A stretch of 5,395 bases of DNA from Alphaproteobacteria bacterium (GTDB lineage Bacteria > Pseudomonadota > Alphaproteobacteria > Puniceispirillales > Puniceispirillaceae): the NCBI GenBank assembly GCA_009936885.1, contig JAACDT010000054.1, positions 1 to 5,395 on the forward strand, read 5' to 3'. Every line of letters starts with the position of its first letter. The stretch's first letter is position 1. Of this stretch, positions 1 through 5,395 are shown one piece after another. The translations under genes were made by a program, and so were the position numbers. Below the pieces are notes generated by a model that saw only the letters and a program-made list of their open reading frames with translations, was not told where the DNA came from and searched no databases.

Positions 1-1500
1 CCTGATATGCTGGTAATTGGTGATAGGGATGGTGCTGATGATATTGCCGGAATCATGGGGGGAGAGCGAACTGGTATAAGAGACGATACACAAAACCTAT
101 TTTTAGAAATCGCTATATTCGACCCTATCAGTGTTGCAGCTACTGGCAGAACGCTGAATATTAATTCAGATGCACGTTATCGTTTTGAGCGTGGGTTGGA
201 CGGTGAGTCCCCAGACCTTCTGTCTGGCTATATTGCAAGGTTTGTGCAGTCTATATGTGGCGGTAAGATAAGCCGTGAGGTAAGCGTTGGAGCTGGGGTT
301 GTATGGCAACGATGTGTTTATTTTAATCCAGAATTAACACAGCAGTTAACAGGTATTGAGCTTTCGCATCCACAACAACGACAGATTTTGAATGAGTTAG
401 GTTTTATTATCGAGCAAGGAAAAGATAAGACCTGGAATGTCACCCCGCCTGCATGGCGAAATGACATTGACGGTCAAGCAGATTTGGTTGAAGAAATAAT
501 TCGCGTTGCTGGATATGATAAGCTCCCGATGGTGCCACTGCCCCGATTGAGCGTCGTAGCCCAGCCAGCCTATTCACAAGAACAGCTGCGCCCGATTCAT
601 CTTCGGCGCATGCTAGTGGCTGCTGGACTTAATGAGGCGGTTACATTCTCATTCATGGCGCAGTCTGATGCGGCCTTGTTTGGGGGCGGGGATGATGCGC
701 TCACCCTGGTAAATCCGATCAGCAGTGAGCTTGATTGTATGAGGCCTTCTACTCTTCCTAACTTACTTAATGCACTATCTCGTAATATGAATCGCGGTAT
801 TAAGAATGTCAGATTGTTTGAGATAGGCCCAGTGTTTCACGGAACAGATGAGGCAAGCCAGACGCTGTCATGTGCGGGGGTATTAAATGGGGATTACCAA
901 ATCGGGGACTGGCAGGATAAGGCACGCTCTGTTGATATATTTGATGCTAAGAAAATAATGGAAAAAATATGCGAGACCCTTTGGGTTTCTAGTCATTCCA
1001 TTCAACTTAATACGCCTGGTCCTGCATGGTTTCACCCAGGCCAATCTGCCAATATGATGCTTGGTAAAACAGCCATCGGAAGCTTTGGTATGATCCATCC
1101 AGAAATTCTTGCTGCATTTGATATTAAAGTTCCAGTTGCTGCCTTTGATTGCAATATCAACGCAATTCCCTTGCCAAGACGCAAAAATATAGCACGACCT
1201 TTGCTAAAGCTTTCTGCTTTTCAGCCTGTTGAGCGTGATTTTGCGTTTGTGCTGGATGAAGAAGTAAGTGCTGCCAAGCTATTAAGAGCTGTTAGGGCGG
1301 CGGCAAAAGATAAAATATCAGATATTGGTATTTTTGATGTGTATGAGGGGGCGGAAATAGGGGATGGCAAAAAGTCTATTGCGGTAAAAATTCAGCTTAC
1401 CCCTGATGAGGCTACATTTACAGAAGCTGAGCTTCAGCAAATCAGTTCAGATATTGTTGCTTCAGTTGAGAAGCAATGTGCTGGGAAGCTGCGCGGATAA
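1..1500 (+). CDS. pheT: Phenylalanine--tRNA ligase beta subunit, 3' part (5' end outside window)
   Basis: This is the beta subunit of the cytoplasmic alpha2beta2 enzyme that charges tRNA-Phe with phenylalanine using ATP. The reading frame is open from base 1, so the ATG at base 7 is internal and not a start. About 499 codons are present against a usual ~800, so the N-terminal tRNA-binding (EMAPII-like) domain, B1 and the start of B3/B4 are missing from view. Seen here, numbered from base 1, are: the end of the B3/B4 domain with 'AGIMGGE' (residues ~16-22) and 'SDARYRFERGLD' (~56-67); the B5 domain (~106-176) ending in 'DLVEEIIRVAGYD'; the catalytic-core-like domain (~180-395); and the C-terminal anticodon-binding FDX-ACB domain (~405-499), with 'ERDFAFVLD', 'FDVYEG' and 'KSIAVKIQL'. 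The frame closes with tandem in-frame stops TAA-TGA (1498-1503). pheS normally lies just upstream and is not in this window. No frameshift or missing motif is visible. Confidence 0.97.
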   Translation, partial: PDMLVIGDRDGADDIAGIMGGERTGIRDDTQNLFLEIAIFDPISVAATGRTLNINSDARYRFERGLDGESPDLLSGYIARFVQSICGGKISREVSVGAGVVWQRCVYFNPELTQQLTGIELSHPQQRQILNELGFIIEQGKDKTWNVTPPAWRNDIDGQADLVEEIIRVAGYDKLPMVPLPRLSVVAQPAYSQEQLRPIHLRRMLVAAGLNEAVTFSFMAQSDAALFGGGDDALTLVNPISSELDCMRPSTLPNLLNALSRNMNRGIKNVRLFEIGPVFHGTDEASQTLSCAGVLNGDYQIGDWQDKARSVDIFDAKKIMEKICETLWVSSHSIQLNTPGPAWFHPGQSANMMLGKTAIGSFGMIHPEILAAFDIKVPVAAFDCNINAIPLPRRKNIARPLLKLSAFQPVERDFAFVLDEEVSAAKLLRAVRAAAKDKISDIGIFDVYEGAEIGDGKKSIAVKIQLTPDEATFTEAELQQISSDIVASVEKQCAGKLRG

Positions 1501-1520
1501 TGAGCGGTTGGGATTTTTTT
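1487..1520 (+). terminator. Weak candidate terminator after pheT
   Basis: AGCTGC (1487-1492) can pair with GCGGTT (1504-1509) through four Watson-Crick and two G-T pairs across an 11-base loop. A run of seven T follows at 1514-1520. The stem overlaps the last pheT codons and stop, is short, and is separated from the T run by four bases (GGGA), so it is a poor intrinsic terminator. It is listed because the convergent leuA gene makes termination here likely, and this is the only T run in the gap. Confidence 0.22.
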
Positions 1521-1536
1521 GTTAATTATCGTTCTA

Positions 1537-1548
1537 TTGCTTAAGCAA
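1537..1548. repeat. 12-base perfect palindrome in the convergent pheT/leuA gap
   Basis: TTGCTTAAGCAA is a perfect palindrome lying between the two convergent stop codons. As RNA from either strand it would form only a 4-bp stem with a TTAA loop, and no U tract follows directly on either strand. It could assist bidirectional termination, but on its own it is weak and may be chance in AT-rich DNA. Confidence 0.3.
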
Positions 1549-1567
1549 CCATATCCATAATTCAGAT

Positions 1568-3244
1568 CTAAATTCTATTAATTGCAGAAATAAGCGCCCT
1601 TATGGGGGCTTGGGTTATGGATGTATCAATTCCAGAGCCGAAAATAGATTTACCACTATCATCAGGTACTTTTAATTCAACATAGGCAGCTGCTTCAGCC
1701 TGTGATGTGCTAGAGCGTGTGTTCTGGCCAAAATCAGCTAGTTTAAATGAAACATCAAAGGTTTTCCGAAACCCATTTACAAATGCTGAAACTGGTCCAT
1801 TACCAGTTTCAACAAACGATGTTTCTGTGCCTTTATAACTTACGATGGCAGTGACTTGCTCAGTACCAGCAGAACGAGAAACTGGATGAGATTGGAAGGA
1901 TACTAGCTCAAAGGGCGCGTTTAAATTAACATAGAATTGTTCGTAAATTTCCCAAATTTTACGAGCAGTGATTTCAGCGCCGCTGGTATCAGCCTCTGTT
2001 TGAACCAGCTGGCTAAACTCAACCTCCATTGCTCTTGGTATTCTAATATGATGTTCTGTTTCTAATAGCCAGGCCGAACCCGCCTTACCTGATTGCGAGT
2101 TTACCCGAATAATAGCCTCATATGTGCGCCCAATATCTGCAGGGTCAATGGGAAGGTAGGGGACTTGCCAGATTATATCGTTTGATTTGCTTATGGCCTC
2201 CATACCTTTGCGGATGGCATCTTGGTGCGAGCCTGAAAAGGCGGTATGTACAAGTTGACCTGCATAGGGGTGGCGTTGATGCACGGGAAGCTGATTACAA
2301 AATTCTGCAACATCTACCAGTGACTGGATATCAGACATATCCAGCTGTGGGTCTGTTCCTTGCGTCATCATATTAAGACCAAGCGTGATTATATCCACAT
2401 TTCCGGTGCGCTCTCCATTGCCAAACAAAGTGCCTTCAACTCTGTCAGCCCCTGCCATAAGGCCAAACTCGGTGGCTGCAATGCCAGTGCCTCTGTCATT
2501 ATGGGGATGCAAGGATAATATCACCGCATTTCTATTTGAAAAATTTCTATGCATCCATTCTATCTGATCTGCATAAATATTAGGGGTAGACATTTCTACT
2601 GTCGCAGGAAGGTTTATAATAACTTTTTTTTCTTGTGATGCTTGCCAAATTTCAAGCACGCTCTCACACACCTCAAGCGCGTATTCAAGCTCTGTTCCGG
2701 TAAAGCTCTCGGGGGAGTATTGCAATCTTATGTCTGTATCAGAGCTCAGCTTGCCTAGCCTGTCAGCTACGAGCTTGGCGCCATCTGTTGCAATTTCTTT
2801 AACGCCTTGCCTGTCAGAATTAAATACAACACGCCTTTGCAAGGTAGAGGTGGAATTATACAAATGCAAAATAGCTTTATGCGCACCTTCAAGCGATTCA
2901 ATCGTTCTGTCGATAAGGTGCTCTCTTGCTTGGGTTAAGACCTGTATTGTTACATCGTCTGGAATATGATCCCTCTCAATTAATTCTCTCAAAAACTGAA
3001 AATCCGTTTCTGATGCAGATGGAAACCCAACTTCAATTTCCTTAAACCCCATATCAACAAGAGTTTGGAACATTTGCATTTTTCGGTTGCTATCCATAGG
3101 CTCTATCAGGGATTGATTGCCATCTCGCAGATCCACAGAACACCAAATCGGTGCTTTGGATATAATTTGCGACGGCCATGTTCTATCTGCAAGGTCAACT
3201 GGCGGATAGGGCTGGTATTTTTGTACCGGCATTTTGGTGCTCAT
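1568..3244 (-). CDS. leuA: 2-isopropylmalate synthase, long (type 2) form
   Basis: The enzyme condenses acetyl-CoA with 2-oxoisovalerate to give 2-isopropylmalate, the first committed and usually leucine-inhibited step of leucine synthesis, in the cytoplasm. The product is 558 residues. The N-terminal TIM-barrel (HMGL-like) domain has 'DLRDGNQSL' (38-46; R40 and metal ligand D41), 'YSPES' with E179, 'HPHND' (246-250; metal ligands H246, H248), 'GNGERTGN' (275-282; N282) and 'GSHQDA' with H340. These match, by order and spacing, the Mycobacterium tuberculosis residues R80, D81, E218, H285, H287, N321 and H379. Y363 in 'QVPYLPIDP' matches Y410. A C-terminal LeuA dimer/allosteric domain (~430-558) follows. 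The ATG at 3244 is preferred. A TTG four codons upstream directly abuts the AGGA ribosome site, and the protein family aligns from 'MPV.KY.P' onward. The stop is TAG at 1568-1570. The gene stands alone, convergent with pheT and divergent from lepA. An oddity is the unusual loop at 504-512 of the regulatory domain (see findings). Confidence 0.97.
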   Translation of the reverse strand: MSTKMPVQKYQPYPPVDLADRTWPSQIISKAPIWCSVDLRDGNQSLIEPMDSNRKMQMFQTLVDMGFKEIEVGFPSASETDFQFLRELIERDHIPDDVTIQVLTQAREHLIDRTIESLEGAHKAILHLYNSTSTLQRRVVFNSDRQGVKEIATDGAKLVADRLGKLSSDTDIRLQYSPESFTGTELEYALEVCESVLEIWQASQEKKVIINLPATVEMSTPNIYADQIEWMHRNFSNRNAVILSLHPHNDRGTGIAATEFGLMAGADRVEGTLFGNGERTGNVDIITLGLNMMTQGTDPQLDMSDIQSLVDVAEFCNQLPVHQRHPYAGQLVHTAFSGSHQDAIRKGMEAISKSNDIIWQVPYLPIDPADIGRTYEAIIRVNSQSGKAGSAWLLETEHHIRIPRAMEVEFSQLVQTEADTSGAEITARKIWEIYEQFYVNLNAPFELVSFQSHPVSRSAGTEQVTAIVSYKGTETSFVETGNGPVSAFVNGFRKTFDVSFKLADFGQNTRSSTSQAEAAAYVELKVPDDSGKSIFGSGIDTSITQAPIRALISAINRI

Positions 3245-3256
3245 GGTGGTAACCAA

Positions 3257-3263
3257 TCCTGCT
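3257..3263 (-). promoter_or_regulatory. leuA ribosome binding site (decides start)
   Basis: On the minus strand AGCAGGA ends 12 bases before the ATG at 3244. The spacing is long, but the alternative TTG codon (3254-3256) touches the AGGA with no spacer and cannot use it. The next in-frame ATG (3230-3232) is 24 bases away and inside the conserved N-terminus. The site therefore favours ATG 3244. Confidence 0.5.
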
Positions 3264-3286
3264 GAAATGAGTTATTTATCGTTCAT

Positions 3287-3314
3287 CTTTTACCATGACT
3301 AACTTATCGGTCAA
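3287..3314 (-). promoter_or_regulatory. Candidate sigma70-type promoter for leuA
   Basis: On the minus strand a near-consensus -35 box TTGACC (3309-3314; 5 of 6 matches to TTGACA) is followed after 16 bases by TAAAAG (3287-3292; 4 of 6 matches to TATAAT). Transcription would begin near 3280, leaving a 5' leader of about 35 bases. That is too short for a classical leucine attenuator. The sequence match is seen directly; activity is inferred. Confidence 0.4.
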
Positions 3315-3385
3315 GATTCATCACGATTTTTCGTATCTAATATAGAATTTCTAACGATTATCATCTAATTCACATTATTTTGTTG

Positions 3386-3416
3386 GATATGAGGGGGTGT
3401 GTCTCTTGTCCATATC
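3386..3416. repeat. Imperfect inverted repeat in the divergent promoter region
   Basis: GATATG (3386-3391) is repeated in inverted form as CATATC (3411-3416). An inner GAG/CTC pair (3391-3393 and 3402-3404, sharing base 3391) flanks a G-rich core. The arms are only six bases with a 19-base interior. It could be an operator or a weak hairpin upstream of either promoter. Function is unknown and chance is possible. Confidence 0.25.
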
Positions 3417-3478
3417 AGATAATGAAAGAAAACACTGAAATGACTTGCATTTGATGATGTTAGCTTACAAATTACGGA

Positions 3479-3508
3479 TTAACTAATTTAGTTTTTATCT
3501 AGTATATC
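3479..3508 (+). promoter_or_regulatory. Weak candidate promoter for lepA
   Basis: TTAACT (3479-3484; 4 of 6 matches to the -35 consensus) is followed after 18 bases by TATATC (3503-3508; 4 of 6 matches to the -10 consensus). This would place the start near 3515 and give a leader of about 26 bases that includes the ribosome site. Another weak option is TTGCAT (3445-3450) with TACAAA (3466-3471), but its spacer is only 15 bases. AT-rich sequence makes such matches common. Confidence 0.2.
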
Positions 3509-3523
3509 TGTCTTGAAAAACTT

Positions 3524-3528
3524 GGAGA
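3524..3528 (+). promoter_or_regulatory. lepA ribosome binding site
   Basis: GGAGA (3524-3528) is the only clear Shine-Dalgarno match before the lepA ATG and lies 12 bases upstream, longer than the usual 5-9. No in-frame ATG, GTG or TTG lies between it and 3541. The encoded N-terminus '[19 protein letters not shown]' matches the family start, so ATG 3541 stands. Confidence 0.55.
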
Positions 3529-3540
3529 ATAAATCCACAC

Positions 3541-5343
3541 ATGAGCCCTATTTCTCATATTCGTAATTTCTCTATCGTAGCCCATATTGACCATGGGAAA
3601 TCTACCTTGGCTGATAGGTTAATACAAATTTGTGGTGGCCTGTCTGAGCGTGAAATGTCGGAACAGGTGCTAGATAATATGGATATCGAGCGTGAGCGTG
3701 GAATTACAATAAAAGCACAGACTGTGCGTCTTGCCTATACGGCACAGAATGGCGAGGAATATCAGCTCAATTTAATGGATACACCGGGTCATGTTGACTT
3801 TGGGTATGAGGTTTCGCGATCGCTTGCTGCGTGTGAGGGCTCACTGCTTGTGGTGGATGCAAGTCAAGGTGTTGAGGCACAAACCCTGGCTAACGTCTAT
3901 AAAGCAATCGATGTTAACCATGAAATTGTTGTTGTCTTAAATAAAATGGATCTTCCCTCAGCAGAGCCTGAGCGTATTAAAGCACAAATAGAAGAGGTGG
4001 TTGGGCTTCCAGCAGACGAGGCGATAGCTGTTTCTGCTAAAACAGGCCTTGGAATAGATGAGGTGTTAGAGGCACTTGTGCATGATTTACCGCCACCAGA
4101 GGGTGATAGGCTTGCACCTCTAAAAGCATTGCTTGTTGATAGTTGGTATGATTCCTACCTTGGCGTCATGACATTAGTGCGGGTGCGTGATGGTGTTTTA
4201 AAAAAAGGTATGAAGATTAGAATGTGCGCTACCGGCGCTACACATACAATAGAGCGCGTTGGTATTTTTGGGCCAAAACCAACCATTATTGATGAGTTGG
4301 GACCTGGCGAGGTAGGATTTATCAATGCAGGCGTTAAAACGGTTTCTGATGCCAAGGTTGGGGATACAATTACGGATGATCGAAAACCTTGTGCTGATAT
4401 TTTGCCTGGGTTTAAACCTTCTGTTCCAGTTGTTTTTTGCGGTTTATTCCCGATAGATAGCGCTGATTTTCCAGAGCTCAGATCCGCGCTTGAAAAATTA
4501 AGCTTGAATGATAGTTCGTTTTCATTCGAAGCAGAGACGTCAGCTGCCAGCGGGTTTGGCTTCCGTTGCGGATTTTTAGGTCTACTTCATATGGAAGTCA
4601 TAAGAGAGAGGCTTAACCGTGAATTTGGGCTAGAGCTAATATCAACAGCCCCATCTGTTGTTTATGAAATCGAGCGCACTGACGGTGTTGTTGAAAAGCT
4701 CCATAACCCAGCAGATATGCCAGATGTTACAAAAATTATAGGCCTTTCAGAACCATGGATTACAGCAACAATTATGACACCAGATGAATATCTTGGTCAG
4801 GTGTTAAGTTTGTGTACAGAAAGGCGCGGCGAGCAAATAGACCTTACCTATACAGGGAGCCGTGCTATGGTAATATATAGACTCCCTCTAAACGAGGTTG
4901 TGTTTGATTTTTATGATAGGCTGAAATCTATTACACGAGGATATGCCAGCTTTGATTATCAGATGGCAGATTACAGGCTAGGCGATCTTGTTAAAGTTTC
5001 TATATTAGTGAATGGGGATCCGGTTGATGCTTTGTCCATGGTTGTGCACCGAGATCAAGCAGAAAACAGGGGCAGGGCTATTTGTATAAGATTAAAAGAC
5101 CTTATCCCACGCCAGATGTATAAAGTTGCATTGCAGGCGGCAATTGGTGGCAAGGTTATAGCCCGTGAAACAATTGCAGCTCTTAGAAAAGATGTTACTG
5201 CAAAATGCTATGGAGGCGATGTTTCTCGAAAACGTAAATTACTTGATAAACAAAAAGAAGGTAAGAAGCGTATGCGTCAATTTGGAAAAGTTGACATCCC
5301 TCAAAATGCCTTTTTTGAAGCTCTTAAAATGGGTGATAATTAA
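3541..5343 (+). CDS. lepA: Elongation factor 4 (LepA), ribosome-associated translational GTPase
   Basis: LepA/EF4 is a GTPase related to EF-G that binds the ribosome. Family work links it to back-translocation, translation under ionic stress and 30S/initiation biogenesis. The 600-residue product matches the usual length (~600). The GTPase domain (1 to ~186) has G1 'AHIDHGKS' (14-21), G2 'ERGITI' with T56, G3 'DTPGH' (80-84, catalytic H84), G4 'NKMD' (134-137) and G5 'SAK' (165-167). Next come the beta-barrel domain II (~190-280), domain III with '[15 protein letters not shown]' (~338-352), the EF-G domain V-like region (~400-480) and the LepA-specific basic C-terminal domain. The last includes '[12 protein letters not shown]' and '[20 protein letters not shown]', which contact tRNA and the peptidyl transferase centre. 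EF-G domain IV is absent, as expected. Small departures from the usual wording are G88 in '[10 protein letters not shown]' (normally Ser or Ala) and S337 in 'SAASGFGF' (normally Leu). The stop is TAA at 5341-5343. It appears monocistronic within the window, and no leader peptidase gene lepB follows directly. Confidence 0.98.
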   Translation: MSPISHIRNFSIVAHIDHGKSTLADRLIQICGGLSEREMSEQVLDNMDIERERGITIKAQTVRLAYTAQNGEEYQLNLMDTPGHVDFGYEVSRSLAACEGSLLVVDASQGVEAQTLANVYKAIDVNHEIVVVLNKMDLPSAEPERIKAQIEEVVGLPADEAIAVSAKTGLGIDEVLEALVHDLPPPEGDRLAPLKALLVDSWYDSYLGVMTLVRVRDGVLKKGMKIRMCATGATHTIERVGIFGPKPTIIDELGPGEVGFINAGVKTVSDAKVGDTITDDRKPCADILPGFKPSVPVVFCGLFPIDSADFPELRSALEKLSLNDSSFSFEAETSAASGFGFRCGFLGLLHMEVIRERLNREFGLELISTAPSVVYEIERTDGVVEKLHNPADMPDVTKIIGLSEPWITATIMTPDEYLGQVLSLCTERRGEQIDLTYTGSRAMVIYRLPLNEVVFDFYDRLKSITRGYASFDYQMADYRLGDLVKVSILVNGDPVDALSMVVHRDQAENRGRAICIRLKDLIPRQMYKVALQAAIGGKVIARETIAALRKDVTAKCYGGDVSRKRKLLDKQKEGKKRMRQFGKVDIPQNAFFEALKMGDN

Positions 5344-5358
5344 ATAGCTGATAATTAA
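5334..5358 (+). repeat. Short direct repeat spanning the lepA stop
   Basis: TGATAATTAA occurs at 5334-5343, where it contains the lepA stop, and again exactly at 5349-5358, a 15-base period. It may be a tiny local duplication or chance in AT-rich sequence. No role is evident. Confidence 0.4.
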
Positions 5359-5395
5359 CGGCCGTCGCGCCTTAGATTATAGGGTTGTCGTCGCA
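5344..5395. other. Region after lepA, no recognisable gene
   Basis: No hairpin with a T run is visible for lepA termination in these 52 bases. From about 5359 the sequence becomes noticeably richer in G+C. On the minus strand a frame entering from the right edge stays open for 12 codons and ends with TAA at 5355-5357, so a convergent gene could end here, but this is too short to judge. Confidence 0.4.

Larger units (their letters stand above)
3245..3540. other. Divergent intergenic region between leuA and lepA
   Basis: This AT-rich 296-base stretch has no credible gene on either strand. It separates the divergent leuA and lepA start codons and so must hold both promoters. Visible elements are the leuA promoter and ribosome site near its left side, an imperfect inverted repeat flanking a G-rich patch (3386-3416), a small stem ACGA-TTTT-TCGT (3323-3334), and a weak lepA promoter and ribosome site at the right end. 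Short open frames, such as a 10-codon one at 3422-3454, lack ribosome sites and recognisable content. No riboswitch, tRNA-like fold or leucine-rich leader peptide could be seen. Confidence 0.7.

Noticed and set aside
883..1098. 71-codon open frame on the minus strand inside pheT
   Set aside because: It lies wholly within the conserved pheT coding frame, and its translation resembles no family I recognise.
3254..3256. TTG as an upstream start of leuA, giving 562 residues
   Set aside because: The only ribosome-site match abuts this codon with no spacer, and family similarity begins after ATG 3244.
2122..3265. Several plus-strand open frames of 60-84 codons across leuA
   Set aside because: They are antisense to the conserved leuA frame, have no recognisable protein content and are expected by chance.
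3245..3411. Leucine attenuator or T-box leader upstream of leuA
   Set aside because: Short leader frames on the minus strand (for example 'MVKDER' and 'MDKRHTPSYPTK') have no Leu codon run, no terminator hairpin precedes leuA, and the predicted leader is only ~35 bases.
3422..3454. 10-codon open frame 'MKENTEMTCI' upstream of lepA
   Set aside because: It has no ribosome binding site before it, is very short, and lies upstream of the likely lepA promoter.
4155..4355. 66-codon minus-strand open frame within lepA
   Set aside because: It is antisense to the conserved domain II coding region with no homologous look.
5165..5347. 60-codon plus-strand open frame overlapping the lepA 3' end
   Set aside because: It is a shifted-frame reading of the lysine-rich lepA C-terminus, which is conserved in the lepA frame.
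1..5395. CRISPR array, tRNA or rRNA gene, insertion sequence or defence system
   Set aside because: No spaced repeats, cloverleaf-like sequence, transposase or terminal inverted repeats were seen; nearly all sequence is accounted for by three housekeeping genes.

Overview
The window holds three housekeeping genes: the 3' part of pheT (+), a complete leuA (-) and a complete lepA (+). Base composition is moderately AT-rich, roughly low-40s % G+C by eye. The protein sequences read as alphaproteobacterial. LepA has the '[20 protein letters not shown]' style of wording around its G3 region, and LeuA is the long 'type 2' form shared with Actinobacteria and many Proteobacteria. A low-GC alphaproteobacterium, possibly a marine SAR116-like lineage, fits best, but that placement is inference.

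Layout. Bases 1-1500 encode about 499 C-terminal residues of the phenylalanyl-tRNA synthetase beta subunit; the N-terminal ~300 residues lie off the left edge. A 67-base convergent gap (1501-1567) separates its stop from the stop of leuA. It contains a T7 run, a 12-base palindrome and a tiny open frame overlapping the pheT stop. leuA runs leftward from ATG 3244 to TAG 1568. Between leuA and lepA is a 296-base AT-rich divergent promoter region (3245-3540). It carries a good sigma70-type promoter for leuA, a much weaker candidate for lepA and an imperfect inverted repeat. lepA runs 3541-5343. The last 52 bases contain no recognisable gene, but could hold the extreme 3' end of a convergent minus-strand gene.

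Functionally, pheT (charging of tRNA-Phe) and lepA (ribosome-associated GTPase, elongation factor 4) both serve translation. leuA (first committed step of leucine synthesis) sits alone between them in the opposite direction, without leuB, leuC or leuD beside it. The three genes do not form one operon.

I found no mobile element, CRISPR array, tRNA, rRNA or defence system, and nothing that looks like an undescribed system. The points worth a second look are modest. They are an atypical leucine-binding loop in the LeuA regulatory domain, the tandem stop and overlapping mini-ORF after pheT, short repeats around the lepA stop, and an inverted repeat in the divergent promoter region.
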